A stretch of 10,477 nt of DNA from Firmicutes bacterium UBA993 (GTDB taxonomy: Bacteria; Bacillota; Dethiobacteria; DTU022): contig DBBD01000038.1 of assembly GCA_002292015.1 (NCBI GenBank), forward strand, positions 1 through 10,477. Direction: 5' to 3'. The position numbers and the translations under genes are program-made. A model generated the notes under the pieces. That model searched no databases and had not been told where the DNA came from. It saw only the letters and a list, made by a program, of their open reading frames with translations. Positions 1 to 5,871 of the stretch are shown one piece after another. Each line of letters starts with the position of its first letter. Within the stretch, counting starts at the first letter, position 1.

Positions 1-219
1 ATCGCGCTGCTCGATCATTTTCCAAACCTGAAAATTATTGATATTAACCTTGATGTAGCTGTTGAAGCAGCCAGAATCAGAGGCGATTACAGTTTTGCTG
101 TTCCTTATTCTCTTTTACTTGCTTCTGCCTTGCATACTGGTACAGATGCTTTTATTGCCAATGACCAGAAACTATTTCAGTTTCCGGAGCTAAAGATGGT
201 TGAGCTAAACCAACTTTAA
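1..219 (+). CDS. PIN-domain protein, C-terminal part (VapC-like toxin family), cut by window edge
   Basis: Frame 1 is open from the first base to TAA at 217-219 and gives 72 residues, so the start lies outside the window. The layout matches the C-terminal half of PIN-domain RNases of the VapC type: a helix ending in AARIRGDY, the region that usually reads P-D-A-L-L-L-A-T-A-L (here PYSLLLASAL), then GTDAFIANDQKL, where the final ND supplies a metal-binding Asp, and a short strand before the end. VapC proteins are Mg-dependent RNases paired with an antitoxin normally encoded just upstream, which is not visible here. The Asp expected in the P-D-A motif is Tyr, so one of the usual acidic residues appears to be missing and the enzyme may be weakened. 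The gene is more AT-rich than its neighbours and sits where many Firmicutes carry ecfA/ecfT before truA, which suggests an acquired module. The family call is fairly secure; activity is not. Confidence 0.72.
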   Translation: MALLDHFPNLKIIDINLDVAVEAARIRGDYSFAVPYSLLLASALHTGTDAFIANDQKLFQFPELKMVELNQL

Positions 220-232
220 AAAGCTTCCTATT

Positions 233-261
233 TTCTTAAACACCGGAGGATAGGTTATAAT
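233..261 (+). promoter_or_regulatory. possible sigma-70 promoter for truA
   Basis: A perfect TATAAT lies at 256-261, about 30 bases before the truA start. The hexamer 17 bp upstream (TTCTTA, 233-238) is only a partial match to TTGACA. It sits just after the stop of the PIN gene, a sensible place for a new transcript. The -10 is good and the -35 is poor. Confidence 0.4.
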
Positions 262-290
262 GTTTTATAAGCGAAAAGAGGGAGATACCG

Positions 291-1040
291 ATGGGCAATA
301 CGGTCATTACAATCAGCTACGACGGCACCGCCTACAGCGGCTTTCAGGTTCAAGCCAATGCAAACACGGTTCAGGCAGAGCTGGAGCGGGCTCTTGCGGT
401 AATCTACAAAGCGCCGGTGCGCATAAACGGTGCAGGCCGAACAGACGCAGGCGTACATGCCCGCGGCCAGGTTGCCAACTTCAGCGCACCTTTTATTATC
501 GACAGTGATCAACTGCCTCATGCCCTGAACTGCCTTTTACCGGATGATATTGTTGTAGCAGCGGCCCATGAAGCTGGTGATGGTTTTCATGCCCGCTTCG
601 ATGCAGTTGGAAAGGTCTACAGCTACAGCATTGATCGGGCCCTGCAGCCGCAGGTATTAAGGCGCCTTTACAGCTGGCACATGCCGGAACCTCTTAATCT
701 CGATCAACTCAGGGAGGCGGCCAGGCTTTTCGAAGGCACACATGATTTCAGGGTATTCCAGGCGGCGGGCACGACGATTACCGACACGGTCAGAACCATC
801 TATGCGGTGAGTGTTTCAGAAAACGTAAAGGATCAAATCTTAACCTTTACTTTTGAGGGCCGCGGCTTTCTTTACCGCATGGTCCGGATGATAACAGGCA
901 CACTGATCAGGGCTGGTAAGGGTGTTTTGAGCCTGTCTGAAGTGGAAGCAGCCCTGGCGGGCAGTAACCCCTCGGCATCAGGTCCCACAGCCCCACCACA
1001 TGGTTTATGTCTGGAAAAAGTCATTTATGAAGAGTTATAG
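291..1040 (+). CDS. truA: tRNA pseudouridine(38-40) synthase TruA
   Basis: This 249-residue protein has the length and order of TruA, which isomerises uridines 38-40 in the anticodon arm of many tRNAs in the cytoplasm. The N-terminal strand with SYDGTAYSGFQVQ is typical. The catalytic motif GAGRTDAGVHA at residues 47-57 contains the nucleophilic Asp52. The second half has the conserved RGFLYRMVRMI segment near residues 192-202, and the protein ends in the usual C-L-E-K-V pattern. The ATG at 291 is preceded by GAGGGAG at about 279-285, a good ribosome binding site, and the first residues align with the family start. The gene is followed by rplM and rpsI in the same direction, the common Firmicute arrangement, but the ecfA/ecfT genes that often precede it are replaced by a PIN-domain gene. 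A strong separate promoter before rplM suggests rplM-rpsI do not depend on truA transcription. All expected motifs are intact. Confidence 0.97.
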   Translation: MGNTVITISYDGTAYSGFQVQANANTVQAELERALAVIYKAPVRINGAGRTDAGVHARGQVANFSAPFIIDSDQLPHALNCLLPDDIVVAAAHEAGDGFHARFDAVGKVYSYSIDRALQPQVLRRLYSWHMPEPLNLDQLREAARLFEGTHDFRVFQAAGTTITDTVRTIYAVSVSENVKDQILTFTFEGRGFLYRMVRMITGTLIRAGKGVLSLSEVEAALAGSNPSASGPTAPPHGLCLEKVIYEEL

Positions 1041-1081
1041 AATATAGTTAAAGCAGAGCGAAGTTTATTTTACTGTTTATT

Positions 1082-1114
1082 AAAAACAGGCAAAAACAGG
1101 CAAAAACAGCTAAA
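1082..1114 (+). repeat. three helically phased A5 tracts (10-bp repeat) upstream of the rplM promoter
   Basis: The unit CAAAAACAGG recurs with a period of exactly 10 bp. A5 runs begin at 1082, 1092 and 1102, and a weaker AAA begins at 1112. The array ends 16 bp before the -35 box of the rplM promoter. A-tracts spaced at one helical turn bend DNA, and A-rich DNA upstream of -35 can act as an UP element for the RNA polymerase alpha subunit. The repeat and its spacing are directly visible; the role is inferred. Confidence 0.6.
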
Positions 1115-1130
1115 GAGAGCTTATTTCAGC

Positions 1131-1159
1131 TTGACAGGGAAGATTCGGTATATTAGAAT
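1131..1159 (+). promoter_or_regulatory. strong sigma-70 promoter for rplM-rpsI
   Basis: A perfect TTGACA at 1131-1136 is separated by exactly 17 bp from TAGAAT at 1154-1159, one mismatch from consensus. The predicted transcription start is near 1166, giving a leader of about 38 nt with an AAAGGAGAGG ribosome binding site just before the ATG at 1204. Such strength is expected for ribosomal protein genes. Confidence 0.85.
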
Positions 1160-1203
1160 CAAGGTTGTGGCTTTAGCGGATGAGATTAAAGGAGAGGGTA
1201 TAG

Positions 1204-1674
1204 ATGCGAACTACTTACATGGCTAAACCCCATGAAATAAACCGCCGCTGGTACATTATCGATGCAGCGGGACGCCCGTTAGGCCGGGTGGCAACGGAAG
1301 CAGCCCGTCTTTTAAGGGGAAAGCACAAGCCGGAATTTACTCCCCATTTGGACACCGGCGACCATGTAGTCATATTAAATGCCGGCCAGGCAGTTTTAAC
1401 GGGACGTAAACTGGAGCAAAAATTTTATTACCGGCATTCTGGTTACCCGGGAGGCCTGAAAAAGGTTGATTATGCCACCCTGATGGACAAGAAACCCGAG
1501 CATGCCATGTATCTTGCCGTTCGCGGCATGTTGCCCCACAACAAACTGGGGCAGGCGATGCTCAAAAAATTACGGGTATACAAGGACAAACAGCATTCTC
1601 ACCAGGCTCAGAGTCCACAACCCTGGGAAGGCCGGGTACCTGATGTTCAGATGGAAGGAGGTCCTGACTCTTGA
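1204..1674 (+). CDS. rplM: 50S ribosomal protein L13 (uL13)
   Basis: The 156-residue product is ribosomal protein L13, an early-assembling large-subunit protein that binds 23S rRNA. Recognisable blocks are the Firmicute-type start MRTTYMAKP, WYIIDAAGRPLGRVATEAA, LLRGKHKPEFTPHLDTGDHV, YYRHSGYPGGLK and AVRGMLPHNKLGQAML, with the HAQ block near the end. The ATG at 1204 has the site GGAGAG about 7 bases upstream and matches known L13 starts. The usual length is about 142-147 residues; here the tail runs about a dozen residues longer (PWEGRVPDVQMEGGPDS). The DNA for that tail carries the GAAGGAGGT ribosome binding site of rpsI, and the stop codon overlaps the rpsI start. Translation of the two proteins is therefore probably coupled. 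The extension may be a by-product of this packing and not a functional addition. Confidence 0.97.
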   Translation: MRTTYMAKPHEINRRWYIIDAAGRPLGRVATEAARLLRGKHKPEFTPHLDTGDHVVILNAGQAVLTGRKLEQKFYYRHSGYPGGLKKVDYATLMDKKPEHAMYLAVRGMLPHNKLGQAMLKKLRVYKDKQHSHQAQSPQPWEGRVPDVQMEGGPDS

Positions 1675-2063
1675 GTGAACTACAATACTTAGGCACCGGG
1701 CGCCGTAAAGAATCTGTAGCGCGGGTTCGTCTTTTACCGGGCAGCGGGCGGATCGTGATTAACGGCAAGGATATGGATCAGTATTTTGGTCTTGAAACGC
1801 TTAAACTGATTGTCAGGCAACCATTGGTGACAACTGAAACCGACAGCCGTTTTGACGTAATCGCCAAGGTTGAAGGCGGAGGATTTTCCGGCCAGGCCGG
1901 GGCGATCAGGCATGGTATAGCCCGCGCCTTATTGCAGGCTGACGGCGAATACAGGCCGGCTCTTAAAAAGAGCGGTTTTTTAACCCGCGATCCGCGGATG
2001 AAAGAAAGAAAGAAATATGGCCTGAAAAAAGCCCGCCGCGCACCGCAGTTCTCCAAGCGATAA
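1671..2063 (+). CDS. rpsI: 30S ribosomal protein S9 (uS9)
   Basis: This 130-residue protein is S9, whose C-terminal tail reaches the P-site tRNA in the small subunit. It shows YLGTGRRKESVARVRL at residues 5-20, the central GGGFSGQAGAIRHGIARAL block, and the C-terminus DPRMKERKKYGLKKARRAPQFSKR, with the invariant basic SKR end. It starts with TTG at 1671, chosen because GAAGGAGGT at about 1653-1661 lies 9 bases upstream and because the first residues (MSELQYLGTGRRK) align with the family; no ATG fits. The TTG shares bases with the rplM TGA (TTGA, 4-nt overlap), so ribosomes finishing L13 can re-initiate. Length is normal and no key residue is missing. A terminator follows 22 nt after the stop. 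Confidence 0.97.
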   Translation: MSELQYLGTGRRKESVARVRLLPGSGRIVINGKDMDQYFGLETLKLIVRQPLVTTETDSRFDVIAKVEGGGFSGQAGAIRHGIARALLQADGEYRPALKKSGFLTRDPRMKERKKYGLKKARRAPQFSKR

Positions 2064-2085
2064 ATTACTTAAATTTTGGGAAGCT

Positions 2086-2130
2086 AAACCCGCTTCAGGG
2101 ACAGGTTGATTGCCGGTGAAGCGGGTTTTT
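2086..2130 (+). terminator. Rho-independent terminator after rpsI
   Basis: A perfect 12-bp inverted repeat pairs AAACCCGCTTCA (2086-2097) with TGAAGCGGGTTT (2117-2128) across a 19-nt loop. The right arm runs straight into TTTTT (2126-2130). It stands 22 nt after the rpsI stop and closes the truA-rplM-rpsI block. Confidence 0.88.
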
Positions 2131-2196
2131 GTAGTTATTGCGGCAGTGCAGGATGGCAATCGCCAACCGGCAGTCAATCCAGGAGGGTGCTAAAGA

Positions 2197-3069
2197 ATGA
2201 AAGAAATCAGGCCCGGTATCTGGTTCGTCGAGGGCGAAAACCGCGGCCGTTACCCCTTTGCCCACTCACTTTTTATTGATGGCGATGAGAGCCTGCTGAT
2301 TGATACCGGAGTCGGACCGGCGCTGGACAGCCTGGTCCCAAGGACACGGCAGGTGGTTTTGAGCCACTTTCACCGCGATCATGTTGCCCGCAACCACTTG
2401 TTTACTGAGGTCAAATTTGCCTTACACCGGGCCGACGCGCCGGGCGTGGAAAGTGTAGAGGGATTTTATCGGTTCAGCGGGTTAAGCCAGCTTAACATGG
2501 AGGCTTACTGTAAGATGATCAGCCAGGTAAGGTTTATGCCGACCCGCATTGATCGCTACCTGGAAGACGGTGACCTAATCGATACCGGCCGGCGTACTGT
2601 ACAGGTTTTGCACCTGCCGGGGCACACCCCGGGACATTGCGGTTACCTGGTTGAAGAATATGGTTTTGTTTTTACCACCGACATCGACCTTACTGCCTTT
2701 GGGCCCTGGTACGGCAACCCGGCTTCAGATCTTGAACTATTCCGGGCCTCCATTAAAAAGCTGCGGGCGCTCAAACCGGAGCTGATCGCCACCGGTCACA
2801 GCCCACCACTGGCCAGGAGTATCGACAGCAAGCTGGCTGCATACGCAGAGGTTCTTGAACGGCGCGATCAGAAAATCTTGAACGCGCTGGAAGCAAAGCC
2901 GCTGACCCTGGAGCAGTTGACTGATAAAAAGTTTATCTATAAAAAGCATAACGGGCAGGAAGTGTTACGTTTTTTTGAAGAGCAGATGGTTCGCAAACAC
3001 TTAGAAAGTTTAGCCGGCAGCAAGATGGTAGCGAAAACAGACGCGGGTTTTTATACGGTCCTTCATTAA
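2197..3069 (+). CDS. MBL-fold (metallo-beta-lactamase superfamily) hydrolase
   Basis: The 290-residue protein carries the dinuclear metal site of the metallo-beta-lactamase fold. The HxHxDH motif is SHFHRDH with His57, His59, Asp61 and His62. Further ligands are His143 in LPGHTPGH, Asp162 in TTDID and His201 in ATGHSPP. The strand LLIDTGVGP at residues 33-41 is the usual lead-in. After the metal domain (to about 210) comes a C-terminal stretch of roughly 75 residues rich in helix-forming and charged residues that ends in a winged-helix-like pattern, as in LACTB2-type members. The substrate cannot be read from sequence: superfamily members cleave thioesters, phosphodiesters, lactones and RNA. 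There is no signal peptide, so it is likely cytoplasmic. The ATG at 2197 has a strong AGGAGGG site 9 bases upstream. It follows the rpsI terminator, yet I see no clear promoter in 2131-2196; weak read-through or a non-consensus promoter is possible. Confidence 0.9.
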   Translation: MKEIRPGIWFVEGENRGRYPFAHSLFIDGDESLLIDTGVGPALDSLVPRTRQVVLSHFHRDHVARNHLFTEVKFALHRADAPGVESVEGFYRFSGLSQLNMEAYCKMISQVRFMPTRIDRYLEDGDLIDTGRRTVQVLHLPGHTPGHCGYLVEEYGFVFTTDIDLTAFGPWYGNPASDLELFRASIKKLRALKPELIATGHSPPLARSIDSKLAAYAEVLERRDQKILNALEAKPLTLEQLTDKKFIYKKHNGQEVLRFFEEQMVRKHLESLAGSKMVAKTDAGFYTVLH

Positions 3070-3108
3070 ACCTGATCTGCCCCTCAATGACCTGCCCTTT
3101 CCGGCCGG

Positions 3109-3137
3109 TTGTCAAACCCCCGAAACTAAACTATAAT
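3109..3137 (+). promoter_or_regulatory. sigma-70 promoter for the prenylglyceryl phosphate synthase gene
   Basis: TTGTCA at 3109-3114 and a perfect TATAAT at 3132-3137 are separated by 17 bp. The transcript would start near 3144, leaving a leader of about 75 nt before the ATG at 3221. The placement between two genes with a 151-nt gap supports it. Confidence 0.75.
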
Positions 3138-3220
3138 AGCAGTGATCAGTTGTAATTAATACAGCAGTTTTTACCGGCTAAAAGCAGGCTATGACTGTAC
3201 TAAGTGAGAAGGTAAATACT

Positions 3221-3955
3221 ATGAAGATTAAAAGTTACCTGGAACAAAAGCTGAACGAAGGAGCAGTACACGTAACCTTAATCGATCCGGCCCGCCAGGC
3301 TCCTGAAGCTGCCGGCCGCCTGGCTGAAACGGCGCAGGAAGTGGGGAGCGATCTGATCTTTGTCGGCGGTTCTTCCGGGGTTAGTCAAAATACGCTTACC
3401 GAAACCGCAGCGGTTGTCAAACAGCGAGCCTCTATCCCGGTGCTCTTTTTCCCCACTGGATCTGATTCGATCAGTTTAAATCTGGACGCATTTTTATTTT
3501 TAAGCCTGCTCAATTCGCGTAACTCCAGGTTTATCAGCGGCACCCAGTCCAGGGTAGCCCCGGTCCTTAGAAGACTGGGGGTTGAAACTCTGGCAGTCGG
3601 TTTTATCCTGGTTGAGCCGGGGATGAAACTCGGAGAAATCGGCGAAGCCGAACTCGTCGCCCGCGATAATTTCTGGCAGGCTATCGGCTACGCTTTGACT
3701 GCCCAGTACATGGGGATGTCTTATGTCTACCTCGAGGCCGGCAACGGGGCTGCCCAGCCGGTTCCGGCCGGGATGATCCGGGCGGTAAAGCGGGAAATCG
3801 ATGTGCCCCTGATTGTCGGCGGGGGTGTCCGCACTGCGATTGATGCCCGCCGCGTCCGGCAGGCCGGCGCCGATATCGTCGTCACCGGTACCGTTATTGA
3901 AACAGCCGGTTACCGCGAGCGCCTGCGATCGATCCTCAGCGCTCTTAAAGATTAG
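3221..3955 (+). CDS. geranylgeranylglyceryl phosphate synthase family protein (GGGPS/PcrB, archaeal-like group)
   Basis: The predicted 244-residue TIM-barrel protein belongs to the GGGPS/PcrB/MoeO5 family. These enzymes transfer a prenyl chain from a prenyl diphosphate to sn-glycerol 1-phosphate, making the first ether bond of archaeal-type lipids. Visible blocks are HVTLIDP (residues 17-23, Asp22 in the phosphate/Mg region), FVGGSSGVS (47-55), SLLNSRNSRFISGTQ (95-109), VGFILVEPG (126-134), YALTAQYMGMSYVYLEAGNGA (157-177, with Tyr170 and Glu172), VPLIVGGGVR (195-204) and ADIVVTGTVIE (217-227). The LLNS, YLEAG.GA and PVP elements resemble the archaeal/Bacteroidetes-type group more than Bacillus PcrB. 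I chose ATG 3221 over in-frame ATG 3191 because GAGAAGG lies at 3206-3212 and MKIKSYLEQKL fits family N-termini; the longer form adds ten residues. One oddity is that the usual DPDK reads DPAR. Its stop overlaps the stop of the converging Moco operon. The true prenyl length is unknown. Confidence 0.9.
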   Translation: MKIKSYLEQKLNEGAVHVTLIDPARQAPEAAGRLAETAQEVGSDLIFVGGSSGVSQNTLTETAAVVKQRASIPVLFFPTGSDSISLNLDAFLFLSLLNSRNSRFISGTQSRVAPVLRRLGVETLAVGFILVEPGMKLGEIGEAELVARDNFWQAIGYALTAQYMGMSYVYLEAGNGAAQPVPAGMIRAVKREIDVPLIVGGGVRTAIDARRVRQAGADIVVTGTVIETAGYRERLRSILSALKD

Positions 3956-4869
3956 GGCAGCGCACACTCCCCACCGCGACCGCTTACCGTTTCCAAGGCA
4001 TGATCCAGTACCGGGGTCAATACTGCCAGGCATTCAGTCACCGCTTTTGGACTGCCCGGCAGGTTGACAATCAAGGTTGCAGCGCTGATTCCGGCTACTG
4101 CCCGCGATAACATCGCTTTCGGGGTGGCCGCCGCTGTTTTCCAGCGTATAGCCTCTGCAACACCGGGTACTAAACGATCAACCACTTCCAGGGTTGCTTC
4201 CGGGGTTACATCGCGCGGGCCCAGGCCGGTGCCGCCGGTAGTAAAAACTGCATCAAACCCCCGGCCGACCATCGCCTGCATAGCCGGTATAAGCTGATCT
4301 TTTTCATCGGGAACGATTACGGTTTCAGCCACATCGCCGAAGGGCAGCAGAACTTCCGCTATTACCGGGCCGCTAAGGTCTTCGCGCTCGCCGCAAGAGC
4401 CTTTATCGCTGGCGGTAATTACCCCGAAGCGGTAGGAAGGCCTAATTTTAATAAAATCATTAACCCTTACCGGTCCACCCAGCAGCACTTCTGCAAAAAT
4501 TCCCTCACGCGGCATCACACAATCGCCCGCCTGGTAGTAGATGGCACAACGGTCGTGGCATTCCTTGCCGATCTGGGTCACCCGTAAAATTGCTTCCCGG
4601 CCGGCCTGCAACCTGGCGCCAACCGGAATTTTAACCAGGTCAATGCCGCTGGTAGTCAGGTTCTCGGCAAAATCCCCCGGCCTCACTGCCAGGCCCTGAT
4701 CCTGCATCTTTTTAATGCTCTCTACGGCCAGCAGGCTGACTTGGCGGTGGTCAAAACCGGCATGGGCGTCGCCTTCAAGACCCAAACCTTTCAGCAGCAG
4801 GCCCTCAACCATATTCTTTTTCCGTTCTCCCTTGTTTAAGCTGGTGGATACGGCAATTATCCCGGCCAT
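3952..4869 (-). CDS. MOSC domain - MogA/MoaB domain fusion, molybdenum cofactor protein
   Basis: The 305-residue protein joins two cofactor domains. Residues about 1-142 form a MOSC domain, seen in LGLEGDAHAG, the GDFAENL motif (65-71) and the Cys-bearing ECHDRCAIYYQAGDCVMPREGIFAEV (Cys104, Cys108, Cys117). MOSC domains occur in Moco sulfurase and YiiM proteins and are thought to bind a pterin or carry sulfur. Residues about 145-305 form a MogA/MoaB domain, with FGVITASDKGS at the start and the molybdopterin-binding TTGGTGLGPRDVTPEAT at 210-226, plus NLPGSPKAV near 269. MogA adenylylates molybdopterin before metal insertion. It is the last gene of the operon: its ATG overlaps the TAA of mobB-moaC by one base (TAATG), so translation is likely coupled, and only a weak GAGCAGAG site precedes it. 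Its TAA overlaps the stop of the opposing gene. Both domains look intact. Whether the MOSC part moves sulfur is not known from sequence. Confidence 0.93.
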   Translation of the reverse strand: MAGIIAVSTSLNKGERKKNMVEGLLLKGLGLEGDAHAGFDHRQVSLLAVESIKKMQDQGLAVRPGDFAENLTTSGIDLVKIPVGARLQAGREAILRVTQIGKECHDRCAIYYQAGDCVMPREGIFAEVLLGGPVRVNDFIKIRPSYRFGVITASDKGSCGEREDLSGPVIAEVLLPFGDVAETVIVPDEKDQLIPAMQAMVGRGFDAVFTTGGTGLGPRDVTPEATLEVVDRLVPGVAEAIRWKTAAATPKAMLSRAVAGISAATLIVNLPGSPKAVTECLAVLTPVLDHALETVSGRGGECALP

Positions 4870-5867
4870 TAGCTCTGCTCGCGGCGGTAGTGGCCCGAGC
4901 GCCCCCCCTTCTTCTCCATCAGGCGGATATTCCTGATCACCATATTTTTATCAACCGCCTTACACATGTCGTAGATGGTCAGGGCCGCCAGGCTGACACC
5001 GGTCAGCGCCTCCATCTCCACTCCTGTTTGCCCGGTCAGCTTCACCCGGACCCCGATTTCTATTTTCGGCTCCGGAGTCTGGACCGTTTTAAAATCAACC
5101 TCCACTCCGGAAATGCCCAGCGGGTGAGCCATCGGGATTAAGCGCCCGGTTTCTTTAACGGCCATTATTGCCGCCACCTGGGCCACGGCCAGCACATCGC
5201 CTTTGGCCATGCGGCCGGCCTTTACCATCGCCAGTGTTTCTGCCGCCATGCTTATTTCACCGCAGGCATAAGCTTCGCGCAGGCTCTGCTCCTTGGCTGA
5301 TACATCAACCATGCGCGGCCGGCCGGAGTGATCAAAATGGGTAAGGTTCATCTCATCCATCATGCTGTTCCCCCTTTCAGGAAGAAAGCGGCCCACAATA
5401 AAATCGGCCTGGGCTTTAGGGTTATTTAAGTCAACCAGCGGCAATTCGCTGTCCATGGTTTTCAGATCACTGAAGATCGCCACAGTCCCGGCCGGCAGGA
5501 GCGGTTTTGGATTGATCGCGCTGCGCACTATTTCAATCTTGGGGTTGCCGCTCTTTTTATGGCCCTCGACCAGAACCAGGTCCAGGTCGCGCAGCAAGGT
5601 TGCAACAAAATCGTCGCTGCGATTATGTGCGGTGATTCCGTGCAGCAAAAACCCTTCAGGAGTGGTAAAGCCGGCCACTTCCGCCCCCGCTTGCGCATAA
5701 CGCCAGCTGTCTTTGCCCGGCAGATCCGGATCGCGGTGGCGCAGGTTGCCTTTAAGGGCCGCTACCCGAATTCCCCTGGCTTTCAGCTCGGGCAGCAGTT
5801 TTTCAATCACCGTTGTTTTGCCAGCATCCGACTGGGCGGCCACCAGGTTGATTATGACCGGAGCCAT
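4869..5867 (-). CDS. MobB-like GTPase domain fused to MoaC (cyclic pyranopterin monophosphate synthase)
   Basis: The 332-residue protein has a MobB-like P-loop domain (about 1-165) followed by full MoaC (169-332). The first half shows AAQSDAGKTT (10-19, Lys17), KDSWRYAQAGA (52-62) and LVLVEGHKKS (97-106). MobB binds GTP and helps attach GMP to Moco. MoaC converts the MoaA product to cyclic pyranopterin monophosphate. Its marks are LTHFDHSGRPRMVDVSAK (175-192), KGDVLAVAQVAAIMAVK, LIPMAHPL (His248; the common Cys before His is Ala), GQTGVEMEALTGVS (279-292) and IYDMCKAVDK (298-307, Lys303). The start at 5867 is preferred because GGGGGG lies 7-8 bases upstream and the MobB fold begins there; an upstream in-frame ATG at 5981 only adds 38 residues read through the end of moaA. 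The P-loop is unusual: its first Gly is Ala11, and the KH expected after the second strand is KG. Gap to moaA is 4 nt. An internal start may also yield MoaC alone. Confidence 0.92.
   Translation of the reverse strand: MAPVIINLVAAQSDAGKTTVIEKLLPELKARGIRVAALKGNLRHRDPDLPGKDSWRYAQAGAEVAGFTTPEGFLLHGITAHNRSDDFVATLLRDLDLVLVEGHKKSGNPKIEIVRSAINPKPLLPAGTVAIFSDLKTMDSELPLVDLNNPKAQADFIVGRFLPERGNSMMDEMNLTHFDHSGRPRMVDVSAKEQSLREAYACGEISMAAETLAMVKAGRMAKGDVLAVAQVAAIMAVKETGRLIPMAHPLGISGVEVDFKTVQTPEPKIEIGVRVKLTGQTGVEMEALTGVSLAALTIYDMCKAVDKNMVIRNIRLMEKKGGRSGHYRREQS
5358..5377 (-). promoter_or_regulatory. possible internal ribosome binding site and start for free MoaC
   Basis: At the junction of the MobB-like and MoaC domains, the coding strand reads AAAGGGGG (5377-5370), six bases, then ATGATG (5363-5358), in frame. 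These Met codons (residues 169-170) stand exactly where stand-alone MoaC proteins begin, followed by DEMNLTHFD. A good site at that place could make a separate MoaC of about 164 residues besides the fusion. Seen in sequence; its use is inferred. Confidence 0.45.
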
Positions 5868-5871
5868 CTTT

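Noticed and set aside
260..508. An 82-codon + strand frame starting at ATG 260 with GGAGGA upstream, a possible small gene or leader before truA
   Set aside because: It overlaps truA in another frame for most of its length, the protein is low in recognisable structure, and truA motifs are intact in the other frame.
1073..1089. Hairpin CTGTTT/AAACAG after truA as a terminator
   Set aside because: The stem is short and AT-rich and is not followed by a T-run; it is probably produced by the A-rich repeat.
1082..1114. A CRISPR-like or other spaced repeat array
   Set aside because: The units are only 10 bp, with no spacers and fewer than four copies; phased A-tracts explain the pattern.
1166..1203. 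An autoregulatory L13 leader RNA before rplM
   Set aside because: The predicted leader is only about 38 nt and I can see no convincing conserved stem-loops in it.
3500..4033. A 177-codon - strand frame across the lipid gene and the end of the Moco operon
   Set aside because: It is antisense to clearly conserved coding sequence in both genes, has no family motif, and its length follows from the GC-rich codon use of the opposite strand.
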